Positions 57,341 through 64,000 of a stretch of DNA of 64,000 nt are shown one piece after another. Location: positions 3,968,001 through 4,032,000 of the forward strand of contig CATNEN010000007.1 in NCBI GenBank assembly GCA_950097015.1. The letters run 5' to 3'. Under the pieces are notes generated by a model. That model ran no database searches, was not told where the DNA came from, and worked only from the letters and a program-made list of their open reading frames with translations. The position numbers and the translations under genes were made by a program. The DNA comes from Macrostomum hystrix (lineage: Eukaryota; Platyhelminthes; Macrostomidae). How positions within the stretch are numbered: the first letter of the stretch is position 1; the number at the start of each line of letters is the position of its first letter.

Positions 57341-57839
57341 TAAAGCCTAAATTCAGAGCCCAGTAGTGGGTCGAGTTCCTTGAATACCCAGCTTCCATTT
57401 AATTGTATAGCTTCTGGGGTTGTCGCCCACTGCACGGGGCATCAGAGGACGCCCGCCTTACCGAGGAGGTCCGGGCGTACGAGTGGGGGGGGCAATGTCG
57501 ACTGTTCTGGGGCTCGGTATGGGGCCAAGGCTGACCTGCATTTCGAGGATCGCACGATCCTTCAGAGAGCACCTCGAGAAGGCACAGGCCAGCCAATCAA
57601 ATCAGGCCGTGTTGGAGAGTACACAACTCACATCACGCACATGCTGATATGCTTGAGGCCTGACCAACACCACTCACCCGCTATTCAGGATCTCCTCAAT
57701 TCTGTGGATCTGTTGTGGTGCGCCTCGCTCAACTGGCTCGGTTCTGCCGGATCTGAATATAAGACAAACTCGTCTTGTCGGCTATTTATGCGAGAATGCT
57801 CGATGACTTCACCACTTTTCCACGTAACAAAATAAATAA

Positions 57840-59450
57840 GAAACGTTGTTTACTCACGTGGAGCTAGATGGAAGCATAACAGGTGGAAAACACTGGTGGA
57901 AAGAGAAGTTTTGTGGTAGATACAGCAGACTGGCATCGCCGCACCTGCCCTACCTGTCTGCATTCAAAAGTTGAAGCTGATGCAAAACAATTTTGTATTT
58001 TCGCTGTATTTTTCCGTGTAAATATTTGGCAATTTCAGCCGCAGCAGAGAGCCGACTTGCTCAGTCAGCACTGGTCTGTTTCTGCGAGCACAAAAAGCGT
58101 TTCTGCAATTCGGCTTCTGTGTGCGAACTATTAAAAAAGCGGTCAATAACAATCTGTGAATTACAAGCATGCCTATTGTTGTCGAGTTGCTATTTTTAGA
58201 TGCGAATGCGCTTCGAGAGATATTGTTGGATTTGTTGAACCTCGCGTTGTGGAGGAGAATGCATAGATGTAGCCTGCTGCCGAGGCGTTCACATCAACTG
58301 TTCACACCTGGGACCGATTTCATGAGCAACTAGTAACTGGAAATAACCGCAGCTACTTGAAGTTTGGTTTCATGGAACATTTACCAGTCTGGAAAGCTGC
58401 GGTTTCACGAATTGTCTGATAAAACTGAGGCTGCTTCCATCGACGTGGGGTCGATGGCGTTTCGCTTGCTTCGTCGTTGAGCAGGGCCATCATCGAAGGC
58501 TTGGCAATGAAAGGCTTTTCCGCCGAGCTGCTAGGGATAGTATGGTTTAATTTGTCCATATGGACAGATTAATCAGAATCGGCATCGGGTCGAACGCAGG
58601 GCACACTTTCTTCAACATCAAGCCCACCTACCGAAGGACTATTATTTCGAATGACTTCTAGAACCACACGATCCAAATGTGTCTCCTTGGAGAGTCCCTC
58701 CTCCGGTGCCCGTCTGACGACTAGCGTCTCGCTTCTTTATTGTTGCCATCCGAATATTTCTCCACATTGTGTCGCGCAGATATGAAACTGGCTTGCACAA
58801 CCAACTTGCCTCCATCGTGGTTCGGATTTCCTCCCAAGCTTTTTGGATTTGGCCTCTGCGTTATCCGCAAAACTACCGAACAAAACGGCCTCTCTGTCTC
58901 TCATGAGAGACAGAAAGAGGAGCTTTTGTTCCGGCGTGGACATGCTAGTAAACTTTTAAATCTTCGAGAGACTATAGAGCCTTAGCGGTGTATGTATACT
59001 TATACCACTTTCAAGACTTCGAGAGTCTTGAATTGAGATGCTCCGTTTAGATAAAGGTGCGTGCAGAGATGATGCAGGCACATTCGGGTGACATGCTGAT
59101 AAATTTTGAAGGCCTGGCAAGGCTGCACTGAGGTGCAGTGCAAACTCGATGAATAAATTTCGACGGTTTAAAGGGCTGGCGACTTTGATTCTTATTTCAG
59201 AAGATGCGCAGCAAAAAGTTGGACATTGTTCTTGAGTTTCGTGTGCTTGCGTTGCTCCGTTCGGATGCAGCAAAGATATTCGAGCTAAAAACGAGCGGCA
59301 CAATGGCCTGGCAGTCCTACTGTGAATATTGCCCATTTATTAAAGTTTGCATCGTAAAAGCAATTTAGCCATTCGATAATAGAAAGCATTTGAACGCGGG
59401 TACTGTATTTAGTCAGACTGTTTTTAGCAAAGAACAGTTTTTCATGCCGA
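57840..59450. other. spacer between the two secreted paralogues
   Basis: No recognisable gene. Two palindrome-like pairs occur: CTCTCTGTCTCTCATGAGAGACAGA (near 58,890) can fold into a hairpin, and TTCAAGACTTCGAGAGTCTTGAA (near 59,010) is a near-perfect inverted repeat. A minus-strand AATAAA near 59,337 would serve the paralogue upstream of it. Confidence 0.4.
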
Positions 59451-59463
59451 CTTGATAAGCGCA

Positions 59464-59853
59464 TCATGGCGAGAAGCTCAGAGAAGCTCCGAACGGATTG
59501 CCTCGGCACTGGATCGCACTCATCGCAGCGTTGTTGCCCCAAGGCACTCGCTGGACAATCTTCGAGTGGTCGCAGCCGATGCTGGTCATGTAGCAGCCAC
59601 GGCCACTGCCACAGGCTCTGGCATTGCAGCAGACTAGAGTGCCACCGTTGCCATGGACTGTCACAGAGTAGGTGACCATGTAGCCAGGACTGCCAATGAT
59701 GCCGATGCCCTGGCAGAGAGGCCCGTTCATGCCTGCTGGTCCAGCGTAGCAGGCGCCCGCACTGACTGTCGCAGGCGACAACAGGAGGATGAGCGTGGCT
59801 GCCAGCGTGACTACCGTTGCTGGCAGCAGCGGCGACTTGCTCGAAGACAGCAT
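59464..59853 (-). CDS. secreted cysteine-rich protein, copy B
   Basis: The 129-residue protein is clearly homologous to copy A along its whole length (I estimate about 60% identity by eye). It opens MLSSSKSPLLPATVV with a signal peptide cut near SAGAC. It has 8 Cys, lacking the second of the first pair and the last one of copy A. Conserved blocks include CYAGPAGMNGP, VTVHGNGGTLVCC, IGCDHSK and NNAAMSAIQCRGNP. Same strand, single exon, about 2.5 kb from copy A, so a tandem duplication. Conservation of both frames argues that both are real genes. Confidence 0.75.
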   Translation of the reverse strand: MLSSSKSPLLPATVVTLAATLILLLSPATVSAGACYAGPAGMNGPLCQGIGIIGSPGYMVTYSVTVHGNGGTLVCCNARACGSGRGCYMTSIGCDHSKIVQRVPWGNNAAMSAIQCRGNPFGASLSFSP

Positions 59854-60214
59854 CGCGATGTTGTATTGATTGCTTCGTTGGTGTGACTATTTGTAGTTCT
59901 AGGGTTGACTTTTAGGCCAGCCGGATTGTTGCCATGCGGCAGTGATTGCCGCCTTATTTGTAAGCATGCTTCACGTGACCTATGCGGCCTTATCTGTATT
60001 ATCGGCGCGTTCGAATTAAAAATAATATTGACATAAATGCCCGCAGTCTAAATATAGAAAATCCGCGATTTAGTTGAAACCCAAAGCAGTGAAGACAGTC
60101 TAGAATGGCTCGAGTATTTAGAATGCGGTCACTGGCCAATGAGGCTAGCTATCGCGGCACGGTCCAGTACTGTTAGTAGTACAAGTATATTTCGAACAGC
60201 ACGTTTGTGTCAAC

Positions 60215-61650
60215 ATGATCGACGCGTCACTTGGGCTCAGCAACAAGCAGGTGAACAGAAGTGCGGGATCAGGTGAGTCCCTGATGAAAGAGGTTAAAGA
60301 GGGCAGGGGTAGGGGGCAGGGGTATGGCCTTCGAATAAAAACATAGCTACAAATTGTAAGCATTCAATTTGCCTCGATTTTTATGAACAAAATAACATAT
60401 TTCTATTGAATTTCCACAGTAGACACATTTCTCAATAATTAATGACTGCAGTAAAAGCAAAGACATAAAAAATGATTAAATATTTGGGAATACAGAAAGT
60501 CAGGACAGCACGAGATGAAGGAATAATCGAATTCTGGGATTTCTGGATTTCTGGATCCTGTGAATAGAAAAGAATAGATTTCTGGGAAAAAACTGCATTG
60601 CACTTCGGGAGATTGTGATCTAATAGATCGGTTCGGGAAATCAGTGATTTCGGAGATAGATTCGGGAAATCAGTGATTTCGGAGATAGATTCGGGAAATC
60701 AGTGATTTCGGAGATCGGTTCGGGAAATCAGTGATTTTGGATATAGATTCGGGAAGTCAGTGATTTCGGAGATAGATTCGGGAAATCAGTGATTTCGGAG
60801 ATAGATTCGGGAAATCAGTGATTTTGGATATAGATTCGGGAAATCAGTGATTTTGGAGATAGATTCGGGAAATCAGTGATTTCGGAGATCGATTCGGGAA
60901 ATCAGTGATTTCGGAAATCGATTCGGGAAATCAGTGATTTTGGATATAGATTCGGGAAGTCAGTGATTTTGGAGATAGATTCGGGAAATCAGTGATTTTG
61001 GAGATAGATTCGGGAAATCAGTGATTTCGGAGATAGATTCGGGAAATCAGTGATTTTGGATATAGAATCGGGAAATCAGTGATTTTGGATATAGATTCGG
61101 GAAATCAGTGATTTTGGATATAGAATCGGGAAATCAGTGATCTCGGATATAGATTCGGGAAATCAGTGATTTCGGAGATCGATTCAGGAAATCAGTGATT
61201 TTGGATATAGATTCGGGAAATCAGTGATTTTGGAGATAGATTCGGGAAATCAGTGATTTCGGAGATAGATTCGGGAAATCAGTGATTTTGGATATAGATT
61301 CGGGAAATCAGTGATTTCGGAGATAGATTCGGGAAATCAGTGATTTTGGATATAGATTCGGGAAATCAGTGATTTTGAAGATAGATTCGGGAAATCAGTG
61401 ATTTTGGAGATCGATTCGGGAAATCAGTGATTCAGGAAATTAATAGTCAGTAAACTAGTGATTTTTGAATTTCAAAATTCGAAAATCGATGGGTTTGGGA
61501 ATGAGGAATCGATAGTTAAAATAGGTAAAAGGAAGTTATGTGATTGTTCCATTTCATTCCTTCATCTCGCCAGGTTTCAAGCTACTAGCGAAGTCCCCAA
61601 TGGCAGTCGCTAGCCAGAATATTTACAAACTGCAGGCTCACTGCCATTGA
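60215..61650 (+). CDS. 44-residue two-exon protein (exons 60215-60272, 61574-61650)
   Basis: Exon 1 opens MIDASLGLSNKQ and ends at a consensus donor GTGAGT (60,273). Exon 2 begins after a CTTCATCTCGCCAG acceptor (61,572-61,573), continues in phase (1 nt + 2 nt) and ends CH-TGA. The peptide has a hydrophilic N-terminal half with Ser/Asn, then FKLLAKSPMAVASQ. It has no signal peptide or membrane segment. The intron holds a 29-bp minisatellite. An AATAAA lies near 61,890. I do not recognise the family; the splice signals and matching phase are the support. Confidence 0.5.
60628..61432. repeat. 29-bp minisatellite in the small gene's intron
   Basis: About 28 copies of a unit containing GATTCGGGAAATCAGTGATT followed by TCGGAGATA; TCGG/TTGG and GAGATA/GATATA variants alternate. 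Confidence 0.95.
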
Positions 61651-62097
61651 ACTGAGACTTTACAGGCGCAAAAATTCACATAAATTAAAAATAATGTGCA
61701 AAAGTAAAACAAAAACTAGCAATTAAGCAATCAGCAATAGTGGGCGGTAAAGTGTTTTGTTAGTTTTTAAGTGTTGCATTACAGTAGCCATAAAATTTTT
61801 AGCAAAAAATATTTTACTTTGCACGCTACTTTGAGTAGTGTGTTTAGAAACTTTAAGGACGTGTGAAAAAATCCCGATTAAACAAATAAATAAATAAAGG
61901 TAAAAGGAAAAGCACTGAGACGTTCATAATACAAACAATAAAAGAAAACTTTCACAAAGATAATCCCTTTCGGATCAACGAAAAATCTTTATTTACATCA
62001 TTGCTATAATGCATCCCAATGATCGCCTCTCACATCATGCGATTTCACTTCTTCTCCTACTCTACAGGCTTAATTTAAAGCGACCTCTTCAATGTCT

Positions 62098-63422
62098 CAT
62101 CTCTGCTCTCTCATCTCTCTGCTGTCTCATCTCTACTGTCTCATCTCTCTGCTGTCTCATCTCTCTGCTGTCCCATCTCTACTGTCTCATCTCTGCTGTC
62201 TCATCTCTCTGCTGTCCCATCTCTCTGCTGTCCCATCTCTCTGCTGTCTCATCTCTGCTGTCTCATCTCTCTGCTGTCTCATCTCTCTGCTGTCCCATCT
62301 CTACTGTCTCATCTCTCTGCTGTCCCATCTCTCTGCTGTCCCATCTCTCTGCTGTCTCATCTCTCTGCTGTCTCATCTCTGCTGTCTCATCTCTCTGCTG
62401 TCTCATCTCTCTGCTGTCTCATCTCTACTGTCTCATCTCTCTGCTGTCTCATCTCTCTGCTGTCTCATCTCTGCTGTCTCATCTCTCTGCTGTCTCATCT
62501 CTGCTGTCTCATCTCTCTGCTGTCTCATCTCTGCTGTCTCATCTCTCTGCTGTCTCATCTCTGCTGTCTCATCCCTCTGCTGTCTCATCTCTCTACTGTC
62601 TCATCTCTCTGCTGTCCCATCTCTCTGCTGTCTCATCTCTGCTGTCTCATCTCTCTGCTGTCTCATCTCTCTGCTGTCCCATCTCTACTGTCTCATCTCT
62701 CTGCTGCCCCATCTCTCTGCTGTCCCATCTCTCTGCTGTCCCATCTCTCTGCTGTCTCATCTCTCTGCTGTCTCATCTCTGCTGTCTCATCTCTCTGCTG
62801 TCTCATCTCTCTGCTGTCTCATCTCTACTGTCTCATCTCTCTGCTGTCTCATCTCTCTGCTGTCTCATCTCTGCTGTCTCATCTCTCTGCTGTCTCATCT
62901 CTCTGCTGTCTCATCTCTGCTGTCTCATCTCTCTGCTGTCTCATCTCTCTGCTGTCTCATCTCTGCTGTCTCATCTCTCTGCTGTCTCATCTCTGCTGTC
63001 TCATCCCTCTGCTGTCTCATCTCTCTACTGTCTCATCTCTCTGCTGTCTCATCTCTCTGCTGTCTCATCTCTCTGCTGTCCCATCTCTCTGCTGTCTCAT
63101 CTCTCTGCTGTCTCATCTCTCTACTGTCCCATCTCTCTGCTGTCCCATCTCTCTGCTGTCTCATCTCTCTGCTGTCCCATCTCTCTGCTGTCTCATCTCT
63201 CTACTGTCCCATCTCTCTGCTGTCCCATCTCTCTGCTGTCTCATCTCTCTGCTGTCCCATCTCTCTGCTGTCTCATCGCTCTGCTGTCTCATCTCTCTGC
63301 TGTCCCATCTCTCTGCTGTCTCATCTCTCTGCTGTCTCATCTCTCTGCTGTCCCATCTCTCTGCTGTCTCATCGCTCTGCTGTCTCATCTCTCTGCTGTC
63401 CCATCTCTCTGCTGTCTCATTT
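62098..63422. repeat. 16-bp (with 14-bp variants) minisatellite
   Basis: About 85 copies of CTCTCTGCTGTCTCAT; TCCCAT, CTACTG and a 14-bp form missing CT are common. Because three frames lack stops, 470-residue Leu/Ser/Cys frames appear; they are not genes. Confidence 0.97.
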
Positions 63423-63444
63423 CTCCCCTGTCTTATCTCTTGTA

Positions 63445-63598
63445 GGTCCCATCTCTGGCAGGTCCCATCTCTGGCAGGTCCTATCTCTGGTAGGTCCCAT
63501 CTCTGGTAGGTCCCATCTCTTGTAGGTCCCATCTCTGGCAGGTCCCATCTCTGGCAGGTCCCATCTCTGGCAGGTCCCATCTCTGGCAGGTCCCATCT
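63445..63598. repeat. 16-bp minisatellite adjoining the previous array
   Basis: About 10 copies of GGTCCCATCTCTGGCA, with CTCTTGTA variants. CCATCTCT is shared with the preceding array, so it is probably derived from it. Confidence 0.93.
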
Positions 63599-63610
63599 GC
63601 GGCCATCTCT

Positions 63611-63961
63611 TTGTCCCGCGAGTTATCTAATGTTGCCGACCTCAATAATCGAGTAAGCTATGCTGTAGTCAAGGACAACTTAATAACTCTAAATAAAAGT
63701 TATTGGTTATGTTGTCCTTGGCTATTAGTACTACATGGATGTGCAAAGCTTTATAATATATTTCTGCCTGCAAGGCAAGCTTACCTAGAACAGTACATGC
63801 TTACAGATTACAGGCAAAGGTTACGCTCAAAGTCGATGACAATGAGCGAACAGAAAAGCATTCAGCAGCAGACTCTCCGAATGATAGCGAGGTCCCGCCA
63901 ACAGGTACACAGAAGGAAAGGCTTTGACAATGAAGCAACGGCTGCCTTGACAATTAGCTAA
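63611..63961 (+). CDS. possible 3'-terminal exon, unrecognised protein
   Basis: An open frame ends in TAG near 63,959-63,961. Its last ~60 residues are rich in Arg, Gln and Ser (MTMSEQKSIQQQ, RSRQQVHRRKG). Acceptor-like TTTCTGCCTGCAAG (63,772) or CTTACAG (63,806) could start a terminal exon there; the part before looks non-coding. No family recognised. Confidence 0.25.
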   Translation: MSRELSNVADLNNRVSYAVVKDNLITLNKSYWLCCPWLLVLHGCAKLYNIFLPARQAYLEQYMLTDYRQRLRSKSMTMSEQKSIQQQTLRMIARSRQQVHRRKGFDNEATAALTIS

Positions 63962-64000
63962 TTAGAATATGGAGTTAATTTTTGTTTAAACGAATCAAAT

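Noticed and set aside
57380-57835. 151-codon frame after the GC-rich patch
   Set aside because: Broken coding-like pieces in different frames and no recognisable domain; likely repeat-derived.
62009-63525. Frames of about 478 codons rich in Leu, Ser and Cys
   Set aside because: Translation of the 16-bp array; several overlapping frames on one strand behave alike, as expected for a stop-free repeat.

Overview
The window has two very different parts. Positions 1 to about 16,200 hold an apparently intact Polinton/Maverick element of the adintovirus type: a dsDNA virus-like provirus with its own integrase, protein-primed DNA polymerase, packaging ATPase, double jelly-roll capsid protein, penton-like protein and adenain-type protease. 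The rest (about 16,300 to 64,000) is animal nuclear DNA with spliced housekeeping genes. The host is a metazoan, most likely an invertebrate with a minisatellite-rich genome. The species cannot be told from this sequence.

Provirus layout (+ strand unless stated): small membrane protein (260-526, -); duplicated control region (about 1026-1216) and TATA box; a spliced gene (exons 1313-1614 and 1946-2639) whose alternative 3' exon (2814-3374) encodes a divergent TATA-binding-protein-like fold; PolB (3570-7709); dUTPase; phospholipase A2-like protein; FtsK/A32-type ATPase; penton-like protein; hydrophobic virion protein X; integrase with chromodomain; basic core protein; major capsid protein; maturation protease. 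Three late genes carry a TATAAG box 42-43 nt before the ATG. The genes behind them are packed with 1-46 nt gaps or a 10-nt overlap, which suggests a few polycistronic late units. I saw no frameshift or missing catalytic motif. The left terminus is probably outside the window, and the right terminus lies somewhere between 15,860 and 16,330.

Host part: two unrecognised exons (about 16.4-16.7 kb); ARF6 GTPase (+, 3 exons, 18,249-20,544); a tetraspanin (-, 22,786-24,621 coding, with a 5' UTR exon near 28.7 kb); ribosomal protein S13 (-, 30,721-31,176); KDEL receptor (+, 35,427-36,065); EHBP1 homologue with NT-C2, CH and bMERB domains (+, 38,140-42,116); a GRIP-domain golgin of the golgin-245 type (-, 12 exons, 44,734-54,735); two paralogous secreted cysteine-rich proteins of no family I recognise (-); and a 44-residue two-exon protein. 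Several of these act in membrane traffic, but nothing shows that the clustering is meaningful.

At least 16 tandem-repeat arrays with units of 14-43 bp fill about 14 kb of the 48 kb of host DNA. Nearly every long intron has its own array. tRNA-derived SINE-like repeats are also present. Open frames inside the arrays are artefacts of unit lengths divisible by three or lacking stops.

The most interesting items are the TBP-like domain in the provirus with its in-frame alternative splice model, the fixed-distance TATAAG late-promoter candidate, the GC-rich insertion inside PolB, and the paired secreted cysteine-rich proteins.
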